DNA of 64,000 nucleotides from Trichaptum fuscoviolaceum (lineage: Eukaryota > Basidiomycota > Agaricomycetes > Hymenochaetales > Trichaptaceae), in NCBI GenBank assembly GCA_910574455.1, contig CAJSYZ010000008.1, forward strand, positions 1,292,707-1,356,706. Direction: 5' to 3'. Position numbers and translations under genes: made by a program. Shown in pieces: positions 46,601-56,262 of the stretch (position 1 is its first letter; every line of letters begins with the position of its first letter). The notes under the pieces were generated by a model, which was given only the letters and a program-made list of their open reading frames with translations, was not told the origin of the DNA and searched no databases.

Positions 46601-49359
46601 GTGAGTTTTGTCCTGTCTCTTCGTTGTATACTTGCTCATATACCACGTAGCTCCTCTTGACTCCCGTCCACTCATCGTCAGCTTCATGTCGTTATTGCAT
46701 CTGAAAGCGAGCGTCACCGCCGGATTCCAACTGTTCATATACTCGAACAGACGTTTGCTCCCCCACTCGCCTGTCTCATGAACCCAATCCTCACACGCTA
46801 ATCGGAAAGGTGCACGACGTTTACAGACCAGCTTCCCGTTCTTGTTGAATCTTAGGCAAGTCGTTCTCTTACAAGTGTGCACTTGCTGTGATCTAACGAC
46901 CGACTTCTCCAATTCGCGCGCTTGCCTCTCAAAGCTCTCCGAATCTGGGTCTGGAGGGCGACTGAATCCCACTCCACGTTGTCTAGGTGTCGCATCAACC
47001 TCCTCCTTTGACCCCAAGCCATCCACATGCGACCGAATGTGCATCGAGATGAATGCCTTCACCTTCTCCCTGAAACCCTCGTCCTTCAGAAAGCGCTCCA
47101 TCTCTTCCGCGGTCGGCGCGTCTTTTAGCCATACCATCATATGCAAGTGAAGTGTTCCCCGTCCTTGCGCCTCCACCACGCCGAAGTACGCTTCCACGGT
47201 CCCGAGAGCGCCGACGGAACTGGAAGTCGTGAAGTCCGTTTTTTTCACTCCCCAGAGATGCTCCAGTAAAACCTTACTCATATAGTTAAACGCCAGTGCC
47301 GCTGCGAATGGATCCAGCGCAACATTACGTGCTCTCGTTTGTTCACTTGGACCCGCGGTTGCAGAGAACCTGTCCATATCGATGCTCTCTCCGGCGAACA
47401 CCTGCACCACTGGCTCATCGATGTCGTTCTGATTGACCGTAACGAACAACGCTGAAGGTCCTTTCATCATCGTCGTTCCCCACATACACGGAAAGTAACT
47501 CGACCGCCTTGCGTCCGATCCCGTTACCTTTGCACTAGCAGAGAACAAGTTCGCCTTAAGGAGAGCTACTCGGCGATCGCTGACTGGCACATTTCGACTT
47601 TCCTCCTCTTCCGCCTTCTGCAAGTCGGCTAACGTTAGGGTCTGCAAGAGTTGCGAGTGCCTATCGAAGTCCTTCCGTTTCATCTGCACGCGAGCGCTCC
47701 TCATGACTTCCCGCCTCTGCTCGATTCCGAACGCGACGAAGTAGAACGAATGATGGTGTCGAAAGCGCTTGTCACAATATTCCAGACACCATCGTACGTG
47801 CTCAAGGAAACCCACGTCCGCTTCTCTGGCAGCTTCAATTCCTCCCACACCGTATGGAAATAATGTCGGGAAACAGGCTGCCAATGGGTTACGTCCATCG
47901 CCATTCACGGGTGACCCATCCAATGTACGCCCGAAAGTCGAGAGCGCTCGTCGACCATGCCTCACTGCATAACCGCCTTCGCGTTCATCACCACCCGCAT
48001 TCGCGAGCGCCCACATCATGAGTTCCGACGAACTCAACGTACTCATTACGGTATCGTGCACCCCCAAGTGTTGCAAGGGCACGACGTCCGGTTCCAGTAC
48101 CCCTTTGAAAATGTAAGTAATCCTCTTCCACACGGCAGTGACGAATACTTACCTGTTGAGTTCGCTTCCGCGCGTTGCTCATCTTCACTACCGTCCTCAT
48201 CTTCTAGGTCATCGAGCGAACGAGTCTCGCCATCCTCAAACGTCTCGTCCGTTCCGTCTGGCACGTACCCTGCACGTTCCTCGTCTACGACAGTTCCGTT
48301 CCTTTCGTGCATTACTGTGCTAAGAATCTCCATCGGCACACCATCTTCCGGCAAAGCGCGCAAATTCACTTCCGCGATATCCATATGAGAATACATTGCA
48401 TTATTCGCCTTCAGCCACCGTAACGCGCCATGCACTCGCACTCGCCGCACACGGAATGTCGACTTCAACCAGCGCTTGGGAAGTCTGCCCACGCCCACAA
48501 ATGTGACAGCAATTACTGACGCCAACACACTCAGTGGTCGTGGCAGCATCCGTCCTTCCAACATGGACAAGACCTGCTCATTGTTCAAAGGAAATGTCGT
48601 CACATTGCCCGCCAAGCCGCTCTGCAGCATATCCGGATCCCCAACGTGTCCATTCCGCGGGAAAAGCTTGAAAACATAACAGCGGGCGAATTGCAAGGCA
48701 ATCAGCATCTGCTCCGGCACCGTCAAGCCCTGCAGCTCCTCAGGCACATCACCGACCCACATGTCGTTAGCCAACGCGAGCCGTGGTCGTTTAGCGTTCT
48801 TGAGTGAACTGTCGCAATCTTCGCATATGCTTCCCAAGGCGCCGCCTGCACTGCTCCTCACATACCGCGTCTCCAGCAGCATTCCCTCAAACAGACGGTG
48901 AGCTGCGTGCGACTGAGCCGGTGCCAGTCGTTCCTTACACGGTAGATCCGTAAGCAGGATGTCCTTGCACTGCGACCCAAACCTTTCACGCGCACAAACG
49001 ACGCACACCACGCGACAAATTCGCTCATTGGAAGTCGCAGCACGCACCGCTCGTAGCGAGTTCGCCCACTGCTCTCGCGTTGGCAGGTCCATATATCGCT
49101 CGGGGTTCCGGTCATACTCTTGACGGCGCCGGGCGTGTCCTTCCAATGTTCCCCGCGTGCCAGACACAGTCGGCTCCGATCGCCTTGCGCGCGCTCGTTT
49201 CTCCCTCGCCAATCTCACGAGCAACGCCTTCGAGTCATCATCCATGACGGCGATCTCTAACTCAAGCTCTCGTCGCCGACGCTGCGCCTCCATGGAAAAG
49301 GTCCCTGCTGGAAAAGCCCCAATGACTTCGCCAGCTGTTAGGTTTACCCACCTGGACAT
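43647..49359 (-). CDS. Helitron RepHel protein (DUF6570-like region, HUH Rep, PIF1 helicase)
   Basis: Rolling-circle transposase-helicase, 1,870 aa from three exons: 49359-48153, 48102-46277, 46226-43647. Residues about 95-330 are a Cys-containing DUF6570-like region (VCVVCARERFG; EQMLIALQFARCYVFKLF). The Rep domain follows: FVTVNQNDID, the HUH metal motif LHLHMMVW at about 720, and the two-tyrosine nicking motif YMSKYTTKRQ at about 890. The last part is a PIF1-type superfamily 1 helicase with Walker A GEGGVGKSKV (about 1,380), Walker B LIVDEVSMV, GDFHQFPPV and a C-terminal YRAQGQT block. All key residues are present and no frame is broken, so it could be active. An in-frame open stretch continues upstream of the chosen ATG to an acceptor near 49398, so a further 5' exon is possible. 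Confidence 0.93.
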
Positions 49360-50187
49360 TGCTTTCGGAGGTCTACAATCGCAGACCTCTTCCTAATTCT
49401 CCCTCTAATTCCAAAGCACCTTGCCCCACATGCTGCCAGTCCCGTGAACTCTGCGAGAGTCCCAATACCCGTAAGAATGTGGTCGTACAGCCGACGTTCC
49501 TAGGTCTGTCATTCCGTATCCAACTCAGATCTCGATCTCATCTCATTCAAATCTAGACGCCACATCTAACACACGACCACGGTCCCGGACCCCGCTCTAC
49601 GCGTGCCCGTCGGGCAACACGCTGCGCTTGCGCGATCTCGCTCCCACTTACTTCTGTGCCTGAACAAGATCGCGACGTCCGCCAGAACGCACGACATTCG
49701 TGCAACCGGGCACTTGGCGCTCGTTCCAGGCGCTGGGTACATCCAGTAATGAATTGCTTCGCAAGATCGACAATGTCCTGCTGCAGCACATCTTCCCTCA
49801 CTCCTTCGCCTTCTCCACGCTATCGTCGGCAGCCGTTCGCTCTCCTGCGCCAGATCGATTTCTCCGATCTCACGGCCTTCAGCGCTCCCGCAATCACCAC
49901 TCGCGTCAGATCGTGCACACTCTGATGCGCTGACAGCCTGAATTGCTGCAGCGCGTTTCCTTGCAATCCCAAGCCTTGCCTGCAACTAGCACTAGCCTTG
50001 GTAGCTGCTGACATGTCTCACATACGCAGAACTTACTCTACAGAGTTCGATCTCTACCATCTTCTCACTCCGTCTTTCCAGTCAGCCTTTCCCTCAACGC
50101 TTAAAAGCGCAGTCCTCTCTTTCGATTCCACTCAGTTTCCCCTCACTCGTTCACGTCTACGAAGCGCACTCGGTCAACACACTCGCC
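49360..50187. other. Divergent region between RepHel and the OB-like gene, possible unplaced RepHel 5' exons
   Basis: On the minus strand the RepHel frame extends upstream as EEVCDCRPPKAM to a plausible TTAG acceptor at about 49398. Farther upstream, a strong GTAAGT donor at 49653 (minus) ends a readable stretch (ILRSNSLLDVPSAWNERQ), and other frames at 49553-50014 are open. I could not assemble these into one consistent transcript. The region also has to hold the promoter of the gene at 50188. Confidence 0.4.
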
Positions 50188-51332
50188 ATGACTACACCTT
50201 ATACTCCAGCCCTTGAACAAGGTTCTGAGGACGAGCACACTGTGTCCAATGCCCTAGCTCATGCATCCGACGACCTCAGCACTTTGCTCGAGGACACACG
50301 CAACCACCCGAACTACTTAGGCAACCTCAACTTCTCCTCTGAGTCGCACACAGCCCTCTTCCACTCCGGGCCCAGAATCAAGTTCGTCTCCACTACGGCC
50401 ACTGGCGACGACGCTCAGACTCCCCTGACTGGCGTCGTGATCGCCAAGATACTCGACCACAACAGCTGGTACAACCCCGAAGGCACTTGGGGTCGACCTG
50501 GCATCACTAACCAGTTTCCCGTTCCCGTGTCCAAGTCGCAGATTCGCTTCCTAATCTGCGGTGTAGACGCCAGCGACGGTAGCGCCTTCCAGGACGTCGT
50601 TTCGGATCAGGACTACGATCACTTGGTCTCCAACGTGAAGAAGCTGCAGGAACGCTCCTTTGATGTCTTCAAGAAGACCCTGAAGAAACCGGAGTTCCGT
50701 CTCCCTTTCAGCAAGGGTTCCAACTTCCTTTCCGTCGGACACAAGCTCCTTGTTGTGAGCAATCAGTATTCTACTGCACAGTCGTCTGTACTAACATTAA
50801 CATCAGGACCGTCAAGCAGACGATAGCGAGGACGACGACGATGACGATGACGACAATGAAGAGCACTCGCAATCAGCCACTTCCGACACAGAGTCGGAAA
50901 ACCTTGTCACTACTGGTCTGTCAATTTCATGTAGTCGCTTTTCATTACTAACGTATCGCCTCTCTCCAAGGCAAGAAAGCGAAGGCTGTTCACAACGAGT
51001 TCACCTTCGACGGCTATCCCGCTTGCAGGGCCTGGAAGAAGGAGGCGCAAGTGCTGAAGGCGACGCACAAACTGCAGGCCTTGCGAGCGTACGACGAAGC
51101 CGGGCTTCCCATCAAGCCCTCACTTTACCGCCGCGTCTTGCCCGGTTCTGTCGTCAGGCTATCCCTTACCTTCCAAGCATTCGCGATTGGTACTCGCGTC
51201 TTCGCGCTCACGTGCGAAATTCAGGAGCTCCACATCCTTCAGCGCGGAAAGCCTGTCAGGAGCTCTCAGGAGAAGCGTAAGTTCGAGGACGCCGTTTCCG
51301 ACAGGAAGATGGCGAAGAAGGTGAAGGCATAA
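50188..51332 (+). CDS. Predicted OB-like nucleic-acid-binding protein, divergent from RepHel
   Basis: A 345-aa protein in three exons (50188-50754, 50807-50915, 50971-51332). It has two folded-looking parts around an acidic linker of eight consecutive Asp. The first half has beta-rich segments (TPLTGVVIAKILDHNSWYNP, KSQIRFLICGVDASDG). The second begins with a basic KKAKAVHN and has VVRLSLTFQAF and TRVFALTCEIQELHILQRG, a strand pattern and acidic mid-region reminiscent of single-stranded-DNA-binding OB proteins. The C-terminus is basic (KFEDAVSDRKMAKKVKA). I do not recognise a named family. The OB-like call is inference from pattern and from the fact that replication-type ssDNA-binding genes are known Helitron passengers. 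It lies divergent from the RepHel gene, 829 bp between start codons. Confidence 0.6.
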
Positions 51333-51546
51333 CTCAATTTCACCCATATCAATAGACGTCGTTCATGCAACCCATTCCATTTCCCTGTTATCTGTCTCCT
51401 TTTCCCTTCGTCAAAAAACACCTTAAAAATTGTGTTTCCCTCCTTGTCTCGGTTTCGAATGAGTCATAAATTACGGTTTTGTACAATAACTCTATATGCC
51501 ATCTACTCATTTCAATTAAACCGTATGAAATCAATGTTGCGTGACC
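51333..51546. other. 3' flank of the OB-like gene
   Basis: AT-rich non-coding stretch between the OB-like gene and the Spt5-like fragment. No gene, hairpin or element terminus is evident. Confidence 0.4.
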
Positions 51547-51777
51547 GGCCGAGCGCGTGTATCGCTGGTATCGACTGCCTACGACCATAGGCGTTTGTAC
51601 CGACTGTCTGTGAATGAATCGGATGACATCGGACTCTTCATCGAAGGCCGCAGACAGTTAAAGCATGACTTTCAAATAGGCTCATGGGTGAAGATTGTGC
51701 GCGGCTTCTGGAACGGCGACATTGCGCGCGTATACCAGGCGAAGATGGGGACGGACGTGATCGTCCTGCAAGTCGGT
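51547..51777 (+). pseudogene. Truncated copy of the Spt5-like gene (NGN-KOW piece)
   Basis: The frame reads ARVSLVSTAY, then RRLYRLSVNESDDIG, GSWVKIVRGFWNGDIARVYQ and GTDVIVLQV, nearly identical to residues about 155-230 of the Spt5-like protein at 37200-39939 but on the opposite strand. Similarity starts inside the NGN domain and stops within exon 3, so it is a gene fragment with no start codon or downstream exons of its own. Confidence 0.88.
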
Positions 51778-51814
51778 GACTGAAAGAAAAAAGACCCCGT
51801 GACATTTACTAGTA

Positions 51815-51890
51815 AGAACTCGAAGGCGACTCGAACACGCAGCTTTGACCGAAAAAAAACTGCTAGTTACCGTTACACCACACACACATA
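51815..51890 (-). repeat. Degenerate tRNA-like sequence (tRNA pseudogene or SINE head)
   Basis: On the minus strand an A-box-like TGGTGTAACGG (51880-51870) and a B-box-like TTCGAGTC (51835-51828) are 45 bp apart, the spacing of a normal tRNA gene. The stems do not pair well and a T-run sits in the anticodon region, so it is not a functional tRNA. Confidence 0.4.
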
Positions 51891-53146
51891 ACTTTCTTTC
51901 AAGAACTTAATTACACATTAATTTGAAGTTGTTTAACGATACCTTCCCTTCAGCATTTCGCACGCGCGATTACTCATTCGAACAGAAACTGCCCCTATTA
52001 CCTTCCCAATTCGCTACGCCCTATTTCCCAGTCCAATTTCCGTGTCGCTTGAAACCGTCGTCAGCAAAGAAACTCCCTAGCCCTTGATAACCCAGAGCGT
52101 GCCAGGGAGCTTGCCACAGTGGTGGCCCATCTGGAATTGAGGAGTGTTGGAGGCCTTTAATATGTGAGTCTCGCGGGCCGGAATGATCTTCAGTCCGCAG
52201 TATTTCGTATCTGTAGTCAAGTAAATTGTTTTGCAATTTTTGCACATCAAGCATCGCCGAACAGAAGATCAATGATGCGGTCCCAGTCGTCAACCTGCGT
52301 CTACAAAATCGAAGCTATCGTGAGCCTTTGTCCGTCACCGGTATCCTGATGAACAAATGGGGCACAATATAAGTAATTACCTTGCACGCAAATGTTCGCA
52401 CTGTGCTATCTGCATTCTGCTTAATGATGATTGTCGCACCTTCGGCTTGAGAGCGAGATGCTCCTCTTCATCTTCATCCGAGCCAATCTCAGAAGAAGCT
52501 TTTCATTGGCATGCGGTCTTGATCGGGTCAAGGAGCTCAACCAAGATAGCCTAGAATTAATAAGGAAGCGATCTGAGGTAAATCGGCGCCAGGCATCACG
52601 GTGGCCACTGGCATAGCAAAGAATAAGACGATCAGTTGGGCGCTTATTCAAGAACGCAACATGAGCGTCTAAATTTGCATGCGCATCATTCCGTAACGCA
52701 AGCATATTAATCTTAGAAACAAGGATCACAGAAAGAAGTGTTTGAGACCTGGCAAACACGATGGAGGAAAAGTAAGCATGTGAAAGCAAATATGGAGACT
52801 GTTTGATCTGTTCCCCTTCTTCGTCGTCCGCTATCTTAGGAAAGATAGGTATTCTGAGCGGAAAGCCGTTGGTGATTATCAAACGGGAGATCAAAGGAGA
52901 ATCGCAGAACCCTGACATTTCGTCCCGAGTCGAGCAAAAAAACATTTTACATACTTGCTGCCAGTGATTGTAACCACTATTGCCATTGATACAGTTGATA
53001 CAGTTTCAAACGAGCGGTATGTGGCGCTTTAGTCCCTTAAAAAACTCTTGTGTCCCTCTAGGACTACAAACATCGAGCATAGTCCATAATAGTCCGTATA
53101 GTCCTTCTTTATGCGACCGAGGCAATGTCACGAAAGGCTCATTATT
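51891..53146. other. Intergenic region, no supported gene
   Basis: About 1.25 kb. The 174-aa minus-strand frame at 52421-52945 and the 90-aa frame at 52021-52293 are not recognised, and no splice pattern connects them. The right limit of the mobile region may lie in the first few hundred bases. Confidence 0.4.
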
Positions 53147-53389
53147 CTACTCGCACAGGAAGTCGACGCCATCCGCACATTCACCACTGACTGGCCCGAA
53201 ACGACCGGAGTCTGGGAGAGCAACATTGTTCAATGTGGTTGCTTGCGGGTCTAGAGCCGAATCCACAGCCTGAGGCTTTACTGTCAATTAGGAGAGTGCC
53301 GTATCACATAACGATAGTCAACTTACCAGTGGTGAAGCAGCAGAGAGCTGAATAACGAAGGCAACAACTGCAAGGTACAAGTACTGCAT
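53147..53389 (-). CDS. Small secreted protein, two exons
   Basis: A 61-aa protein in two exons (53389-53327 and 53269-53147) with perfect GT-AG borders. Exon 1 is a signal peptide, MQYLYLAVVAFVIQLSAAS, followed by PL. Exon 2 encodes AVDSALDPQATTLNNVALP and ends GECADGVDFLCE with two cysteines. It is too short for ordinary open-frame listing. No family is recognised. The two-exon layout (signal peptide, then a short mature part ending in two cysteines) resembles the secreted protein at 33944-34250, but the sequences are unrelated to the eye. Confidence 0.65.
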
Positions 53390-54999
53390 AATGAATCTAC
53401 CGTTTGTGTCAGCGACACCAGATCACTCATCAAAAGCCATACGGGAACTCACGTGTGGTCCGACCTAAGCCAGAGAGCTGAAGATAATTGTTGAAGATAT
53501 TTGGATGAGGGAAGTACTATTTGAGCTGCACATCTTAGCTGAGCTCCACCATTCTTATAGGCAAAGAACAATAGGTGGTCGGTAGGATTACGTCGATCTT
53601 GTCGTTAAGGCGAAGATAATTCTCTGCTGATCATCAGCTCCTCGAAAAACGAACATCTGACGCCAGCAAAGCTCATAACCCCACAAAAGCAACTGAGACC
53701 AGTCGGCTACAAGAGTTGATATGAACTGAGCTACCTCTTTGGCATATTTGTGATCTCGCTGATGAGAGTCACGACAATGCGACGAGAATCTCTGTGCGAG
53801 CGGCGGAACTTCCAGAGGTTCATTCGCCTTGATGCCTGTTGCAGCGCGCTCTCACCGAGGACGAGAGACACAACTTCGCCGAGTAGCAATATCAAATACC
53901 GGGGTTATTTCTGTATCCAGTGCAGGAGCATCTTCATGGCGATTGCCGTCAAAGTCTGGCAGTCAACTGCGACATCCTCAGAAGTCCTACAAGTGATTTG
54001 CAGAAGTCTATAGAGTAGTTATAGAGACACTGAAACACATACTGTGTAATCGCGCCACCGACTATCAGGTTGATAAAATATTGCCTCAGGTTCTGTGAAA
54101 GCTTCCAGATGACGGTTTCGGACGACTCGGAAGATCAACTTCAAGAGTTGCACTGCGTGACGAGAGTTGGTCAACAGCTCTCGCACGTGACTTACAGCCT
54201 GAGTCGCCGTCGTGCCGACGAAGTGCGTGTCGGTCGCGGTGCTCAGTTTTGTTCCGCGCAACGTTCAGACAAAACAGCCATAGCAAGCCGGTGACTGTCG
54301 TAAGTCTTCACCTTCTTCGGCCTGTGTAGGTCTACTTGAATCTCTCAAAGTTATGGTGCTTAAATACCATGCAAGTTGCAAGCCTTGCTGACCCATACTA
54401 CTAGCACATCGAACCGAGCCCTCCTAAGCCGTGCATCACTAAATCTATCTGCGGCAAGCGGGAGAATAATAGCAGCTTACTTCGGTGCTTCATTGTATGG
54501 CAATGATAGGAAGGCTAGTTCACTATACGGTGGACGCTGTGTTGTTGTCAACCGTGCTTGCGGGAGTGCGTCGCTCGACCGGGTTCAGGTACGAGTATAC
54601 ATAGTCATATGAAGATTTCGCGTGCTAACGTTTACCCTACCTTCCTGGATTGTCATCGCAATGGTGATCTATGCTTGCTACGTTTCGACATTGTAGTCCG
54701 GACTCGACTCTGATTTCCGATGCGACATTGAAGTCCATTGCTGACCGGTTCCTCGGTGTTGGCGAGACTGTCTTCGACACTGTCCAATCAACAGCGGTTA
54801 GCAGCTCATATTTCAAGAGGAATGGAAAGGATGCCCGATGAAACCCGTCTTTGCAAAAGACACGGAATACAGGCACTGGAAATATGTTATTGAATGAGCT
54901 GCTGCAGGCAGTCAATCTTGCCACAAGATGCGCAATTGCTGTACTTATTTAACTACCTATTAATTCACTCTTCAATTTGTATTCCTATCTACTCTACTA
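53390..54999. other. Intergenic region, no supported gene
   Basis: About 1.6 kb upstream of the secreted-protein gene and left of the small transposon. Open frames on both strands (for example 54070-54294 plus, 54637-54924 minus) are unrecognised. Confidence 0.45.
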
Positions 55000-55001
55000 T
55001 A

Positions 55002-55032
55002 CACAGGGTTACCAAAAGTGACGGTCACCCCT
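55002..55032 (+). repeat. Left terminal inverted repeat of the MITE
   Basis: 31 bp, an exact reverse complement of 55726-55756, preceded by TA. Confidence 0.95.
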
Positions 55033-55725
55033 CCAGAACATGTTTTTACATATTATCTTATCATCAATACATCTGCTACACTTGAGAAAATTTGGCAAGC
55101 ATATAAATGCTAGTTGGTATGCCTATGTAAAGTTTCAAGGCATTCCATGATGCCAATCTCATTAAATGAGATATCTTTATTTCAAAGATTTGGCCTAAAT
55201 TAGCACAATTTCTGACATTTCAGAGTGGCTGGAGATGCAACCAATGCCCCAACACTTCTGAAACTTTTTCTATGTGAAGTGATAAATAGCTAAATGTATT
55301 TATGATTTTATGAGATTTTTCCGGACATTTGTCATGAGGTAGGAGACCAATGTCTGATTTTGAGGAAATTTAATACTGAAATCTGGTCAAAATGTCATTT
55401 TTCTGAGTATATGCTGCATAATCTACTAACTAAACTCAAGGAAAATACAATAAAATCATACAAGGTACATCTCATCCATGTGAACGTGAAAGTTTATGGA
55501 GGGGATCAGAAATGACAAGATGTTTTAAACTGAGGAGAATGATGTGAATTTTGCCTAATTTTAGCATTGCACAAAAACTTTGTTATCATCTTTCTTCATC
55601 TTCAACAGAGGCTATGGACCTCAAACTTCTCATACACAATGCTACAGTATAGTATATAGTATGTAAATAGTTTGCAGCATTGGCAAGAATTAAAAGTAGC
55701 GAAAATTGTAAAACATTAGATATAC

Positions 55726-55756
55726 AGGGGTGACCGTCACTTTTGGTAACCCTGTG
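55726..55756 (-). repeat. Right terminal inverted repeat of the MITE
   Basis: 31 bp, an exact reverse complement of 55002-55032, followed by TA. Confidence 0.95.
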
Positions 55757-55758
55757 TA

Positions 55759-56262
55759 CACGTACTGATCTCGAGACTGACTCGACGAACTTGAGTGTTT
55801 TGTTAACTAGATAACAGGCCGAGCTTCGCCGGCAGATCCCTTACTCCCCCATTCCCTGCATTTGGTTCACCGCTTAATAGTCCATTTCACAAAGGATGAC
55901 AGTAAATAACACAAAGCAAGTTAAGAGAGAATTGCTTGAGTCATATTGGAAAGCAAACCCGATACTAGTAATGAAACTGCGGTGAAAATAAGCAGTTATC
56001 CCACGGCGGCAGTTTAGGGGAGGTGCAAATATGCAGGTATCCCACGGCAATTTAGGGGATACAGTGCCCTTTACTCCCATTGGGAGTAAGGGAACTTGTG
56101 CTTTAAACCCTAAATTACCAAGTTTATCGATTAAGTAGTACTTGTACTATTTTAAACTAAACTAGCCCTGAATGAAACAACTTGACACAGCTTGAAGGTT
56201 ACGCAGCACATTCACTTTGAGCAGCTCCGTTACTGTCCTCGGCGTCGAAGCTAGAAGTAACA
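55759..56262. other. Upstream region of the SERINC gene
   Basis: About 500 bp between the small transposon and the SERINC start. It contains a locally repeated motif (TATCCCACGGC near 55998 and 56038) but no gene. The element therefore sits about 0.5 kb upstream of the coding start and may lie within the promoter. Confidence 0.4.

Larger units (their letters stand above)
35700..51900 (-). mobile_element. Helitron-type mobile region with accessory genes (limits approximate)
   Basis: A rolling-circle transposon is indicated by the complete RepHel gene (43647-49359, minus). Neighbouring genes within the interval are not normal host neighbours: an Spt5-like gene, a predicted OB-like protein, two related small proteins and a helical protein. 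Partial duplicates of element-type genes lie at 41072-41245 and 51547-51777. I looked for Helitron signatures (TC at the 5' end, CTRR with a short hairpin at the 3' end, host A/T junction) near 34.8-35.7 kb and 51.3-52.2 kb and found none convincing. The limits given are therefore those of the gene cluster, not of a proven element, and more than one nested element is possible. Confidence 0.6.
55002..55756. mobile_element. Non-autonomous DNA transposon (MITE) with 31-bp terminal inverted repeats
   Basis: A 755-bp AT-rich element bounded by perfect 31-bp inverted repeats at 55002-55032 and 55726-55756 (ends CACAGGGTTACC / GGTAACCCTGTG). A TA dinucleotide flanks each end (55000-55001 and 55757-55758), the target-site duplication of Tc1/mariner-type elements. 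No open frame of transposase size lies inside, so it must depend on a related autonomous element. The identical repeats point to recent activity and also show that the base calls are good here. Confidence 0.93.

Noticed and set aside
52421..52945. 174-aa open frame on the minus strand
   Set aside because: No recognisable domain, signal peptide or splice partner; kept only as a note.
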